From the NCBI GenBank assembly GCA_026018925.1, contig JAKSZU010000004.1:110698489-110762488 (forward strand): a stretch of DNA of 64,000 nucleotides. The letters are read 5' to 3'. This document shows positions 10,903 through 21,624 of this stretch, in pieces (the stretch's first letter is position 1; each line of letters begins with the position of its first letter). This DNA is from Tupaia tana (lineage: Eukaryota; Chordata; Mammalia; Scandentia; Tupaiidae). Position numbers and translations under genes: made by a program. The notes under the pieces are model-generated. The model worked only from the letters and a program-made list of their open reading frames with translations. It had not been told where the DNA came from and ran no database searches.

Positions 10903-12865
10903 AGTTAATTTTTTCCACGAGCAAAAACAAACAAAAACAAACAGAGAGACACAGAGACGGCACTCCCAGCTGGGTCTTGATACTGCAGTCCACCCCCAGC
11001 CCTGGGTCACACACAGGTGCCCGACGCACTCAGAGAAGAGAGGTCTCTGGACTCAAAACCAGACCCTCCCCCTCTTCCTCAGAGCGCAGTATTTTCCCAC
11101 CATACCACCATCCTGACCTCTCTTTCTCTAGTTTTAAGGCAACAGTTAGAGTCCTAGGTAGTGGATATATCTAGATCCACACACCCTGGGTTTTCCAGGA
11201 CACCTCTGGTTTCTAACACAGGGGAAACCGTCATGTAAATTTTTTTTTAAATGCCACTTTAAAAAGTTCATGGAAAACCACATTAAAGTAATTTATTTTG
11301 GTACAAAAAAAATTTGAAATGCACACATAGTTTCTTCAGAGCACACATTTTCCATGGACTTTTTTGGAAGACTCTTCATTCTTCATCCCCACTGTCAGGT
11401 CTTACGTCTGACCTCACGATCACACTTGGGCTAAGAAAACATGGTCTGGAGAGTACTCTGAAGTCCTCGTTCCAGCAACGGGTCCATCTTTTATTTACAC
11501 ACATGCAAATGCAAATTCTGACCATGGCTTGGCTGGAAACTGCCACGGAGAATAATCATGCCACTAGAGACCCTTCCCGGGAGGCTACGAGAGGGCCTTC
11601 CCTCCGCCATGCCTTCCTGTTGCACCCACTTTGGACCCGGGCAAGGAAGGAGCCTACTTACCCACACAGAGCACCCACAGCACACGCCACATCTTCCCCA
11701 CCATGGTCTCTCTTCCCCTCTGCTCCGGACAGGTCTGGGCCGACAGGCTAACCTCCAGCAGCCTCTGGCCTGGACAGCCTGCGGTCCCTCCGCCTGCCCA
11801 CCTCTGCCCAGCCTGGCCCACGAGCCCCGCCCTCCGCTGGACTGGCAGGTGAGCTCACCTGTGGGGCGGGACTCACGCCCCACCTACTCCACCAAAGGCC
11901 CCAGGAAGAACCTTTCCTGCCTGCCCCTTGAACCAGTCACCTCCCTGCCTTCTCCCTGTGTAGCACATGTGCAAAGTCCTGGCCCTCACTAAGGTGTGGG
12001 CCTCTGTTAACTCACAGGAAATTGTTTCCTCGCAATGATATAAAGGGAAATTATCTTAGAGGCAGGGTTCCAAGCTAGTAAAAGAAGGGCCTTGCCCCCA
12101 TTTACTCAAACACTTGAAGTCGCAATATGCCGTACCCCTCTATTTCTCCTTCTTTACAGTACCCACCCAGCGCCACAGCAAAGTCAGGGAGACAGAAAGT
12201 CCCGGCCCTCACAGTTGATAATCAGAGGAGAAAGTCGCAAATGCAGAGGTGAACAAAGAAGATAATCTTGGAGACAGTGCGACCAACTTGTCTCAGTTTT
12301 TCAGGAACTGTCCCAGGTTTCAAATCAAAAGTCCCATGCCCTGGGAGCCCCCTCAGTCCCGAGCAAATTGAGCTGTTAGTCCCACTACTTACAGAGTTAC
12401 AAAAGTGGTGAGGACGTAACCAGCCGTCCCGGAGCAGTCGTCCTTACCAGTTTCTTCCATCGATATTCTAGATGCACGATGGGACGTACACAGCTGATTG
12501 CATGCCAAACACGCCGTTCTACACTGAGGGTTTAGTTCTATTCATTTTCCATTTAACAAAATAATTGAGAGTTTTCTGTACGGGCGCATGTCACACTGCC
12601 GTCTTGCATGTGATGGATGGTAATACCCCACGGAGCGACGTTTCCTCTGTGAGGTGCCATGTTTCCAACTGGGTTGTTGGTCTTTAGTGAGCCCAACGGG
12701 TCCTCCTGTCCTGTGACCTGTGGGATGTGTAGACTGAATTCCTCCTCTCTCTTTAGGGCTCTCTGGCCGTTTGAGATGTTCCTGCCCATGCTGGGGAGAG
12801 AAACCAGCTTGGGGAGTCACCACCACTCAAGGCCTGTGGACAGACTAGGGTAGGTCACACTGAGG
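10903..12865. other. Long spacer with no recognised gene
   Basis: About 2 kb. Apart from the inverted-repeat element at 11261-11365 I recognise no repeats. Open frames at 11314-11992 (plus) and 11491-11883 (minus) overlap on opposite strands and look compositional. Confidence 0.3.
11261..11365. repeat. Inverted-repeat element of about 105 bp, possible MITE or old L1/SINE piece
   Basis: AAAAAGTTCATGGAAAA at 11261-11277 is repeated as its reverse complement (TTTTCCATGGACTTTTT) at 11348-11364 with one mismatch, leaving about 70 bp of AT-rich loop. The layout suits a small non-autonomous DNA transposon, but no target duplication was identified. Confidence 0.4.
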
Positions 12866-13121
12866 CTTTTTTGTTTTAGATTTTTGCCATAGGGTGTGTG
12901 CACTTGCTGGAGAGTAACCGAGACAGAGAGAAAGTGAGATGGAAAGTGAGATCCCGAGGGGATGGCCACGCTGCAATCCCTTCTCCTCTGTTCTGCTCTC
13001 AGGATTTGGGCACACGCACATGCACCCAGAGTTATTTTCAAGCCATTAGGTCTGGGGTTCTAACTGTGGAGTCGGCCAGATGGGATCCAGTCCCTGAGCC
13101 ACTATGCCACCTGCTGGCCTG
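12866..13121 (-). mobile_element. tRNA-derived SINE (subfamily B)
   Basis: Minus-strand copy from 'TTTTTGCCATAGGGTGTGTG' to 'CCACTATGCCACCTGCTGGCC'. Probable TSD CTGAGGC(C)TT on both sides. Confidence 0.9.
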
Positions 13122-13660
13122 AGGCCTTATGTGATATTGCTGATGACAATAAGAAATCTAACGAGAATTCTGGCACTTGAATTGGTCCCATGGAATCTGC
13201 ACTGTTCTCGGGAACCTTCTCTGCACTGGTCACCTCACTCCCTGACAAGTCCGTGATTGCTGTTCTGAGCTCCAGACCCCTCACATCCTGCCAAACACCG
13301 GGTATCTCCCTGCCTGGAGTCTCGTCACAAACAACCGCAGGCCACTTTCCCCTCAGACGCACCGCCCTGCCACCCCCCCTCGTGGGGGTCTTCACGGCCG
13401 CTGTTTCCCTCCCGCTATGTTAATGACCAAGGCGTGTTCATTCCCTGGAGGGGACAGCACTCGTGCCTACAGGTGCTATTCTAGGGGCACCAGCTTACCT
13501 CCGTGAGAGGGCAGCCCTTCTCTCTGCTTTCCGCAGAGCGGTGTGGGCTGCTGAGGAGAGGGTGAGAGGCGCGGTGCTGTCCAGGGAGGATTTCTCCTTG
13601 ATCAGAAACCTCTCTCTGAGGTGTTCTTGCAGAAAAATCCATCTCCATGTAATCCACCAA
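13122..13660. other. Unassigned spacer
   Basis: No recognised repeat. A minus-strand frame (13102-13395) and plus-strand frames overlap, and none resembles a known protein. Confidence 0.3.
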
Positions 13661-14140
13661 ATCCTTTTTTTTTTTTTTTTTGAGAATTATTTTATTTAAC
13701 TTTATTTATTTATTTATAATATTATTATTATTATTTTTTGGAGAGGTTTTTTCTTATTGGGCACGTGCACTCGCCAGAAAGAGAGAGACAGAGAGATAGA
13801 AAGCGAGAAATCACCCCCCAGAGGGGATGGCCACACCACAATCCCTTCTCCTCCATTCTCCTCTCAGGTTCTTGGGCACGCACGCTCACGTGCCTGGCGT
13901 GAGTTTAAGCCACTGGATCTGGGACTCGAACTGCGGTCGACTACATGGGAGTCCAGCGACATAGCCATTATGCTAACTGCTGGTCCCCTATTTATTTATT
14001 TATTTTAATTTGACCAGAGATGGACAGAGAGAGAGAGAGATGGAAAGTGAGAAAGCAAGCCACCAGGTCTGGGACTTGAACTACAGTCAGCCATATGGAA
14101 GTCCAGCACCCTTAACCACCAAGCCACGTGCCAGCCCCTC
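13661..14140 (-). mobile_element. tRNA-derived SINE subfamily C, split by a younger SINE
   Basis: The A-rich tail (13661-13734, T17 then TTTATTTA repeats) and the body plus head (13990-14140, ending CCACGTGCCAGCCCC) belong to one minus-strand SINE, interrupted by the copy at 13735-13989. Confidence 0.85.
13735..13989 (-). mobile_element. Young tRNA-derived SINE (subfamily A) nested in another SINE
   Basis: Full-length minus-strand copy from 'GGAGAGGTTTTTTCTTATTG' to 'CTAACTGCTGGTCCCC', inserted in the A-rich tail of an older SINE. The host's A-rich tail was the target. Confidence 0.92.
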
Positions 14141-14175
14141 CACTTCTGCCATGTAACTACATCATAGAAGATATT

Positions 14176-14440
14176 TGGGGCCAGCTCCATGGCCTGGTGG
14201 TTAGGGCAGCCTACATGGCCGACCATATGGTTCAAGTCCCAGATCCAGTGGCTCAAGAAATATGTCAAACACACCTGTGTGTGTTCCCCAAGTCTGGCAG
14301 TGTGGAGGACATGGGAGAGAAGGGGTGGCAGTGTGACCACTCCCCATGGGCAGTTCTTTTTCCTCTTCCTCTCTGTCTGTCTGTCTGTCTCTGGAGAGTG
14401 CATGCACCCTCTGGCAAAAATTTAAAAACTTAAAATTTTT
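14176..14440 (+). mobile_element. tRNA-derived SINE (subfamily D)
   Basis: Head 'GGGGCCAGCTCCATGGCCTGGTGG', B box GGTTCAAGTCC, (TCTG)n stretch, end 'CCCTCTGGCAAAAATTTAAA'. Confidence 0.92.
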
Positions 14441-14455
14441 AAAAAGAGATCTTTT

Positions 14456-14725
14456 GGTGCCAGCAGATGGCGTAGCAGTGATGTGGCTAGACTCTCACAT
14501 AGTCTACTGTAGTTTGAGTCCTGGACCCGGTGACTTGAAACTCACGCTGGGGGCATGTGTGTCTCTGCTCAAGATCCCATGGGGAGAATGGAGGAGAAGG
14601 GATTACAGCATGGTTGTCCGCCCAGGGGGTGATTTCTCACTTTCCTTCTCTCTCTGTCTCTCCCAGCAAGCACCCATGCCCTATGATAAAAACCCCTATA
14701 TTAAAAAAGAGAGAGAGAGAGAGAT
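14456..14725 (+). mobile_element. tRNA-derived SINE (subfamily B)
   Basis: Head 'TGCCAGCAGATGGCGTAGCAG'. The tail ends in (GA)n. TSD AGAGATCTTT at about 14446 and 14720. Confidence 0.9.
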
Positions 14726-14869
14726 CTTTCATCTCATTTTTTTCCAGTACTGTGTACTTAGGCCAAAAAAGTTGCTTTTTACTTAGGATTTATGATTATT
14801 GTGAATTTAAGTCTAGAGAAAGAATGCTGCTATTGACTACTAAAAGTTTTACTTAAGTATGTATTTTCT

Positions 14870-15050
14870 GGGGACCAACAGGTGGCGTGGTGATTAAGGT
14901 GCTGGGCACTCTCACATGGCTGACCATGGTTCGAGTCCCAGACCTGGTGGCTTGTTTTCTCACTTTCCCTCTCTCTCTCTCTATGTCTCTCTCTGGCCAA
15001 ATTAAAATAAATGAATGAATAAATAAAATTAAATAGAATAATTCTTTAAA
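14870..15050 (+). mobile_element. tRNA-derived SINE, short subfamily C, with perfect TSD
   Basis: The 15-bp repeat AAGTATGTATTTTCT at 14855-14869 and 15051-15065 defines the insertion exactly. B box GGTTCGAGTCC is intact. The tail is (AAT/AAAT)n. Confidence 0.96.
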
Positions 15051-15269
15051 AAGTATGTATTTTCTAATTTTAATACCATATTTATATAAAACATAAAATG
15101 TAAATATCAGTAATAAAATATGAATAACATATAATGTTGATGAATTTTAGATAATATAAATATTTATAAAAATTTAGGTAACATAAAATATAGATAATAG
15201 TTGCAAAATGTGTCTTGAAAATTGTAGCTGGATGAAATTTCAAAGAGAGGAAAAGATTCATCTCCTGCA

Positions 15270-15480
15270 GCAACAGCTGTGATGCCATCCCGAACCCAGT
15301 CGGTCTGAAACACGCCAGGCACGTGCACGCGCGTGAGGGCCAGACTCCAGCGGCTGCAGGACTGGAGGAGGGGATGCAGCACAGCCAGACCCTCTGCCAG
15401 GTGCTCCTCTCTCTCTCGCTCTCTCCCTCTCACTCTCTCCGTCACACACATGTGTTCCAGCATGAATAAAGAAGGTTAAA
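15270..15480 (+). mobile_element. Degraded tRNA-derived SINE fragment
   Basis: Retains 'CTGAAACACGCCAGGCACGTG' and the following GA/CT-rich stretch with 'CACACACATGTGTTCCAGCA'. The tRNA head is barely recognisable. Confidence 0.55.
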
Positions 15481-15592
15481 GAAAAGATGATAGTCTCTTA
15501 AATGCACGGTTTCACTTACTGCTAATGAGCAATAAACCAAACTTTCTGTGAAGAAATGAAACTCTCTATTCTGAATGAGTTCCGATTTTATC

Positions 15593-15598
15593 TTTATT
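15593..15598 (-). promoter_or_regulatory. Polyadenylation signal (AATAAA) downstream of the cTAGE-like frame
   Basis: On the minus strand AATAAA lies about 90 bp past the stop codon of the 15687-16484 frame. No A-tail follows it. Confidence 0.5.
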
Positions 15599-15686
15599 TA
15601 GGAGAGTCAGCTGTAAAGACTTGCTGCTGTGCCCAGGACATGACGGTCCAGCCCAGGAGGAAGGGCCCATGCTAGGTCCACTGCCC

Positions 15687-16484
15687 TCAAGGACGCTCAG
15701 ATGGAGTTAAGGTGGGTGAACTCCGCCGAGGGGATGGCGCTGCTTTTAAGACCCGGGCTCCTCCTGCGGAAGGACCAGCAGGGGTGGGCTCTCGGCCTCC
15801 TGGCAGGTTTGGAAAAGCTCCTTGTGATGGGATTCCCATGGTCTCCTTCAGAGACGCCAGGAATTTGAGTATTGCTGCCTTTTCCTCTTGCTTTAAGCAT
15901 TTGGTTGTCCCCTCCTTTCCCTCCTGAATCAGAGAAGTTAATTCCTCCATCAGCCTTAACTTGGTCCTCTTCACCTTCTTGTAAAAGTCTATAATGTCGG
16001 GTATGTCGAAAGACTGTCTCTCCAGCCTGGCGTTCTCCAAAGTCAGCTCCACCTCTGCGTACTCTTTCTTGGTGGTTCTGAGCTTGTGAGTCAGTTGACA
16101 TTTCTTCTTAATCTGTGCGGACAGTGCCATGGCCAGCCGCTTTTCTTGTCTTACGTACAGGAGGCTTCTAACGACCTGAACAAGTCTGAATAGAAACACG
16201 ACACCCAGCCATATGCCCATGACCAGTTCACACATGAATGTCTTCCCCTGGAGCCTGTGCACAGCACATTGCAGGCGCAGGTCTCTGGGCAGCTGCTGCA
16301 GCTCCTCCACCACCTCACCCAGCTGCCCAAGGAGCCACCTGAAGCCGAGATGCACAGAGGACCACAGCCCCTCCATCACGCCGCAGTCACTGCAGGGCTC
16401 TGGCTGGTCACCGTGGATCTGGCAGCCACAACAAACCCCAGGGAACACCCAGCATTCCACCTGGAACCCTCCAGCAGCCGGCAT
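15687..16484 (-). CDS. cTAGE/TANGO1-family-like protein, 265 codons, possibly a retrocopy
   Basis: From residue 37 (MEGLWSS) the product resembles the membrane-and-coiled-coil start of the cTAGE5/MIA2 family, ER-exit-site proteins that help load large cargo into COPII carriers. Visible features are a short region ending ELQQLPRDLRL, a hydrophobic segment (CELVMGIWLGVVFLFRLVQVV, about residues 85-105), the juxtamembrane LLYVRQEKRLA, then a charged helical stretch to about residue 215. The usual long coiled coil and proline-rich C-terminus are missing; a 50-residue basic/proline tail replaces them. An internal start at 16376 would give 229 residues and match the family's usual beginning. The frame is uninterrupted and looks intronless, with AATAAA about 90 bp past the stop. 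A broken relative lies at 36236-36650. It could be a transcribed retrogene, a young pseudogene, or a domesticated short form. Confidence 0.5.
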   Translation of the reverse strand: MPAAGGFQVECWVFPGVCCGCQIHGDQPEPCSDCGVMEGLWSSVHLGFRWLLGQLGEVVEELQQLPRDLRLQCAVHRLQGKTFMCELVMGIWLGVVFLFRLVQVVRSLLYVRQEKRLAMALSAQIKKKCQLTHKLRTTKKEYAEVELTLENARLERQSFDIPDIIDFYKKVKRTKLRLMEELTSLIQEGKEGTTKCLKQEEKAAILKFLASLKETMGIPSQGAFPNLPGGREPTPAGPSAGGARVLKAAPSPRRSSPTLTPSERP

Positions 16485-17074
16485 TCTGCAGGGCTCAGGT
16501 AGCTTCTCGGTGGCAGGGAGAGTGATCTTCGTTACTATCTGATGACCATTCTCATTTACTTAATCCCAATTGCTGTTGTCGCTCTATCGTATTAAAATAT
16601 TGTGAAATGTGCCCATCCTACGTGTCTGACTTGACACAATTTCAAAACTTTATGCCCCTCTGCAGTATCCAATCCCTCTAGCAGTAAGTAAAACTACCCT
16701 TTATCACAGAAAAAGCCCACATAACTTTTCAGTCAATACCTGCCCACCATGATCACAATGTGCAGCCTCTGGTTTGATCTCTGCTAATATAAATCAGTTC
16801 CACCAGGTCGTGGGCATGATACAGGGTCATCGGGAAAGCCAGGATGCATTTTTGCATAGAATAACATGTCATGACTTTCCCAACGCCCTAACAGATTAGA
16901 CACAGTGATGTGTGTCTCTTTAGCTCAAAATAATGGCTTTGATATGCGTCTATGTTTTCCTGTGGATATGTGATTCTCTCTGCTTACATCTGAGTAATTG
17001 GACCGCGGTTGAATGTATCACAAAACACTTGATGGACATTAAAATGCTTCAAAAGTGGGCTTTTAAGAGCAAAG
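16485..17074. other. Unassigned spacer upstream of the cTAGE-like frame
   Basis: AT-rich, with no repeat recognised and no convincing promoter motif for the minus-strand frame. Confidence 0.3.
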
Positions 17075-17262
17075 AGGGCCAGTTGGTAGCATGCTGGATG
17101 AGGTGGCTGGATCCTACATGGCTGACCGCGTGGTGCAAGTCCCAGACCAGCAGTTTTGAAAAACGTGCTGGGCATGTGCGCGTGCCCAAAATCCCGAGAG
17201 GAGAATGGAGGAAAGGGGATTGCAGCATGGCCATCCCCCAGAGCGTTGATTTCTTACTTTCT

Positions 17263-17299
<37 letters not shown>

Positions 17300-17346
17300 C
17301 TGGTGGGTGCAGGCACCCTGTAGCAAAACTAAAACAGACAAAAGAT
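17075..17346 (+). mobile_element. tRNA-derived SINE (subfamily B)
   Basis: Head 'GGGCCAGTTGGTAGCATGCTGG'. A pure (CT)n run of about 30 bp lies at 17262-17295. Confidence 0.88.
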
Positions 17347-17365
17347 TAAAGATATTGTAGATATT

Positions 17366-17632
17366 AGGGTGGCTCCATGGCCTGGTGGTTAAGGCAGCTG
17401 GATCCTACATGGCCAGCTGTGCAGTTTGAATCCTGGACCCAGTGGCATGAAAAGCACTCCTGGCTTTTCATGTACGGGTACATGCCTACCCCGAACCCTG
17501 ATGGGGTGGAGAAATGGAGAAGGGATTGCAGTCTGACCACACCCATTGGAAGGGTGCCGTCTTCTTCTCCCTCGCTCCCTCGCCAAGTGCATTCGCCCTC
17601 TAGCAAAACAAACAAAACAATTAAATTTTTAA
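17366..17632 (+). mobile_element. tRNA-derived SINE (subfamily D)
   Basis: Head 'GTGGCTCCATGGCCTGGTGG', end 'CGCCCTCTAGCAAAACAAAC', about 20 bp after the preceding SINE in the same orientation. Confidence 0.9.
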
Positions 17633-17734
17633 AAATTAAAATGTTATGGATATTGTTATACATCTTCTTTTATAAATATGTGTTTTTACATCCCCTGAGT
17701 AGAAATGCTGGATTGAATTATGCTAAACATTTTT

Positions 17735-18360
17735 GAAGCAGCTTTATTGGGTTAGAGTTTACATGTCCACATATTCAGTCTTTTAAAACAACTCATTGAC
17801 TTTTTCCGTGAATGTACACAGTTGTATAAGCATCACAATCCAATTTAAAACAGTCCGTCACCCAGAATGGGTCCTCTAACTTCACTCTAGTAGCTGCATT
17901 TGTGTTGGTATAGTAAGAACATTTACTAAAAGATCTACCCTCTTCACAAATGTATGCAATACGAAAGTATACTAAGTGTAGGGTACGCTAGTATTGTTAA
18001 CTCAGGCACAGTGTTGGACAACAAATCTCCAGCACGGAATTATTGTACATAACTTGGAATATATAGATGTAGGAAAGCAACTCCCCACTTCCTCTCCCTC
18101 CAGCGCCTAGTGTTACACCACGCCACTCGCTGCTTGTGTGTGTAACTCCACGGATACCGCCTATCGTTGGAACCACGCTGCTTTGTCATTCCACAGCGTC
18201 CTTATTGCACTTTGCACAATGTCTTCGAGGTTCATCCATGCTGTTACGTAGGACAGGGCTTTCTTTGTTTGTTCATTTAGTTTTCATTGACTGTGATAGT
18301 GTTGCATACTTATGGGACACAATGTGATGTTTGATCTATGTGAACGTGGAAAGACTCAGT
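17735..18360 (-). mobile_element. Old L1 3'-region fragment
   Basis: Contains phrases characteristic of old mammalian L1 3' regions in reverse orientation (GAAGCAGCTTTATTGGG, GTTCATCCATGCTG) but is heavily diverged. Boundaries and orientation are approximate. Confidence 0.55.
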
Positions 18361-18362
18361 CC

Positions 18363-18560
18363 AGCATGGTCAGATGGTGGCACAATGGTAAAATGTCTCG
18401 CTCTTTGAGGCTGACACACAGGGGAAGTTCTGGACTCCCATCTAGAGACCTCCCTGAGTAGCCTAGCATGTGCATGCCCATGACCCTGGGCTTGCTGAGG
18501 CTGGGCATGGATTGTGGTGTCAAGACTCTATTGGCTAAAATAAAATAAAATAAAATAGAA
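18363..18560 (+). mobile_element. SINE-like unit with a tRNA-Gly/Glu-like head, distinct from the other SINEs
   Basis: 'GGTGGCACAATGGTAAAATG' followed by 'TCTCGCTCTTTGAGGC' resembles the 5' half of a tRNA such as Gly or Glu (A-box region). It ends in (AAAAT)n at 18537-18560. The body matches none of the SINE subfamilies elsewhere in the window. Confidence 0.4.
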
Positions 18561-18689
18561 AATAAGTCATCCTTCAGTGGTAAATGTGGGGGAGGGGAGA
18601 CCCTATTGGCAATAGTCTGTCTTGCCCCCTCTTGCTCATAGAGGAAATAAATAAATAAACTTAAAAAGAAAGATTCCATCAAGTCAAGT

Positions 18690-18850
18690 TAAATAAACCA
18701 CACACAGAGAACAAACTCTGTATGATCCCACTTATAGTAGGAACCGACAAAGTTGATTTCGTAGGAACAGAATAGATTAAATGGTTACCAGAGGCTGGGC
18801 GCCAGGGCTGGAGCAAGGGGAGATGTTGAGTAAAGGGCCAAAGCCGCAGG
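18690..18850 (+). mobile_element. Old L1 3'-UTR fragment
   Basis: 'TGTATGATCCCACTTATAG' and 'GGTTACCAGAGGCTGGG' are conserved phrases of old L1 3' UTRs in plus orientation. Confidence 0.65.
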
Positions 18851-18869
18851 TGGAGTGAGGTCTCCCCCT

Positions 18870-19545
18870 CTGTTTAAGGCGCTGTAATACTCCATTGTAC
18901 GTATACTCCACATTGACTGTCCACCTCTGGATGGGCATTCAGGTTTTCCCCAAAATTTGGCTATTGTGAGTGACGCTGCAATGAACATGAATGTGTATAT
19001 CTCCTTGAGAGCCCAATTTCAATATGCTTGGATAAATACCCAAATCCAGAAGTGGGTATGCTACATCATGAAATTTCAGTTTTCAGTGTTCTGAGACCCC
19101 TCCACACTATTTTCCAAAGGGCCATAGCACTGAAAACCCCATCAGCCGTGATGAAGGCCGACAGCTGCTCTCCAGCCTTGCCAAGCCTTTTTTATAAAAA
19201 AGAAAACTGTTACTTAAACTGACAGATAAAGTTGTGTATATTTATAGGATACAACACGGTGCTTTGAAGTAGCCATACAGTGTAGAATGGTTACATCTAG
19301 TTAATTGAAACATACATTATCTCACATCCGTAGCATTTTTGTAGTGAAAACATGAAACAGCCATTCTCTTCACATTTTTCAAGAATGCAATATATAGTCA
19401 ATTAACTCTAACCACCATGCTGTACTATAGACTGAACTTATTCCTCCTAACTGCATGTGTATATCCTTTAACCACCATATCCCCAATACTCCCTCCAGTC
19501 TGTCACAACTATCTTAGCCTTGGCAAGCTCTACTCTGCTGTTTCT
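18870..19545 (-). mobile_element. Old L1 ORF2 end / 3'-region fragments
   Basis: 'TGGATGGGCATTCAGGTTTT' and 'GGCTATTGTGAGTGACGCTG' belong to the ORF2 C-terminal region read in reverse. From about 19205 older 3'-UTR sequence follows. Many indels and no usable frame. Confidence 0.65.
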
Positions 19546-19636
19546 TTCTTTTTTCTTTTTTATATTTAATCACTGTAAATCTTCTTATTATTATTTAGTT
19601 AGTTAGTTTGGAGAGTTTGTTTTGTTTTGTTTCTTT

Positions 19637-19692
<56 letters not shown>

Positions 19693-21205
19693 ATAGGGCA
19701 CGTGCGCTTGCCAGAAAGACAGACAGAAAGCAAGAAATCACTCCCCAGGGTAGATGGCCAGATGGCCACACCACAATTCCTTCTCCTCCAATCTCCTCTC
19801 AGGACCTTGGGCACACATGCACCCGGCGTGAGTTTAAGCCACCGGGTCCAGGACTCTAACCACAATCAACTACATCGGAGTCCGGTGACATAGCCATTAC
19901 ACCAACTGCTGGCCCCACTATAAATCTTTACTGTATACAACATTATGTTCACAGCATGAATACAATGTGTATTGGGCAAGTCAAAGACAATACTATATAC
20001 ATTATCATCAACAGATATTTTTTTCATTTTTGTGGCAATTAAATGTTTTGTTTTGTTTTGTTTTGTTTTTCCCTGATTCTCTCGTTGGCCCCCAATTTCT
20101 CTCTACCTCCTGTACTGTCTCTAGAATCTACAGTTGCCCTCCCTGCTACTATACCTTCAACTTTTCAGTTTCTGCTGTAGAGTGCAGACATTAAGCAGAG
20201 ACATACAGTGCCTGTCTTTCATAGACTGACTTGTTTTACTTAGGATTAAATTTTCCATATTTGCCCACTTTGTATCAAATATCAGGGTCTCATTGTTTTT
20301 GTTTTTGTTTTGTCTTAATAGTGATGGGTTTTGTTTTCTTTTGTTTGTTTTCCTCACTTTTTTTATGGTCGAGTAGCGTTCCATAGAATGCATGTGCAAC
20401 ATTTTTAAAATCCACTCATCTATCTGTTCTTGGACATTTGGGTTGATTCCATGTCTTAGCAATTGTGAATAATGCTGTAATAAACAGGGATGTACAAGTG
20501 CTTTACTGACTAAGAGTTTTCTTATCCTTTGGGCAGGTAATAAGAGTGGAATTACTGAGTCATATGATAGTTCTATTTGTAAGTTTCTGAGGAAACACCA
20601 TATTGTTCTCCACAGTGGTTGTACTAATTTACATCCCCAATAACAGTGTAGAAGGATTCCCCTTTTCACCATAACCTTGCCAGCACTTACCACTTTTTTT
20701 CTTTAATCTTAGCCATTCTGGCTGGGGCTAAGTGGTATCTCATTGTGGTTTTGATTTGTATTTCACTTATGATAAGAGATGTTGAGCATTTCTTCGTGTG
20801 TTTTTTGTCTGTTCATATGTATTCCTTAGAGAATCCTCTGTTCAGCTCATGTGCCCATCTCTTAATTGGACTGGCTATTTTTTTTTTCCAGGTAAGCTGC
20901 CTGAATTCCCCATATATCCTGGTTATCAGTCCCTTATCTGAGGCATAGTTTGGAAATATCTTCTCTCATTCTAAGGGTTGTTTCCTCACCCTAATTATTG
21001 TTTCTTTTGCTATGCACAAGTTTTTAAACTTAATGTGATCTCACTTGTCAATCTTCAGGATTATTGTCTGTGACTTGAGGTTCTTACTTTAAAAACCTTT
21101 GACTACTCTGATGTCTCCAAGAATTTCTCCTGTGTTTTCTACCAGTAGCTTTCCAGTTTGAAGTTTTATGTTTAGATCTTGGATTCATTTTGAGTTGATT
21201 CTACT
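19545..21205 (-). mobile_element. 5'-truncated L1, ORF2 C-terminus and 3' UTR
   Basis: Read on the minus strand it runs from ORF2 (near 21200) through the C-terminal domain to the 3' UTR (about 20240-19555), ending in an A/T-rich tail. The frame at 20693-20157 keeps 178 codons with the L1 C-terminal pattern HCYWGCKLVQPLW (zinc-knuckle-like Cys/His) and MERYSTIKK. The 3' UTR resembles that of the L1 at 24-30 kb, so both come from a related lineage. A young SINE sits in the tail. Confidence 0.85.
19584..19915 (-). mobile_element. Young tRNA-derived SINE with exceptionally long A-tail
   Basis: TSD CACTGTAAATCTT (19571-19583) and CACTATAAATCTT (19916-19928). The tail is a T-run of nearly 60 bp (about 19632-19689), the longest homopolymer in the window, followed by TTGTTTTG-type repeats. 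Confidence 0.95.
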
Positions 21206-21372
21206 CTCTGTTTCTATGAGAGCAACATTTTTTAGATTCTAAATATAAGTGAGATCCTGCAATATTCGTCTCTCTGTGTCTGGCTTAATTCACTTGGTGT
21301 AATGTCCTCTAGGCTCATCAACGTCACAAATGATAGGATTTCCTACCTTTCTGGGCTGAATAGTATTCCGTG

Positions 21373-21420
<48 letters not shown>

Positions 21421-21453
21421 ATACACACACACACATATTTATATGTGTGTGTG

Positions 21454-21523
<70 letters not shown>

Positions 21524-21624
21524 TCTCTTTATCCAATCATCCCTTAATGGACACACAGATGCACATTTTCCCAATAGTTTTAATCCACAATTGGTTGAAT
21601 CTACAAATGTAGGTCCTACTTATG
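21206..21624 (-). mobile_element. Old L1 3'-UTR fragment split by a microsatellite
   Basis: 'TAAGTGAGATCCTGCAATATTCG' through 'GGGCTGAATAGTATTCCGTG' and then 'TCTTTATCCAATCATCCC' follow the well-known old L1 3' region in reverse, interrupted by the TA/CA repeat. The younger L1 above lies immediately next to it. Confidence 0.75.
21374..21520. repeat. Compound (TA)n/(CA)n microsatellite
   Basis: (TA)18, then CA/TG-type runs, then (CA)n and a second (TA)n of about 18 units. It lies where L1 3' UTRs carry a short TGTATATATA seed. Confidence 0.95.
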
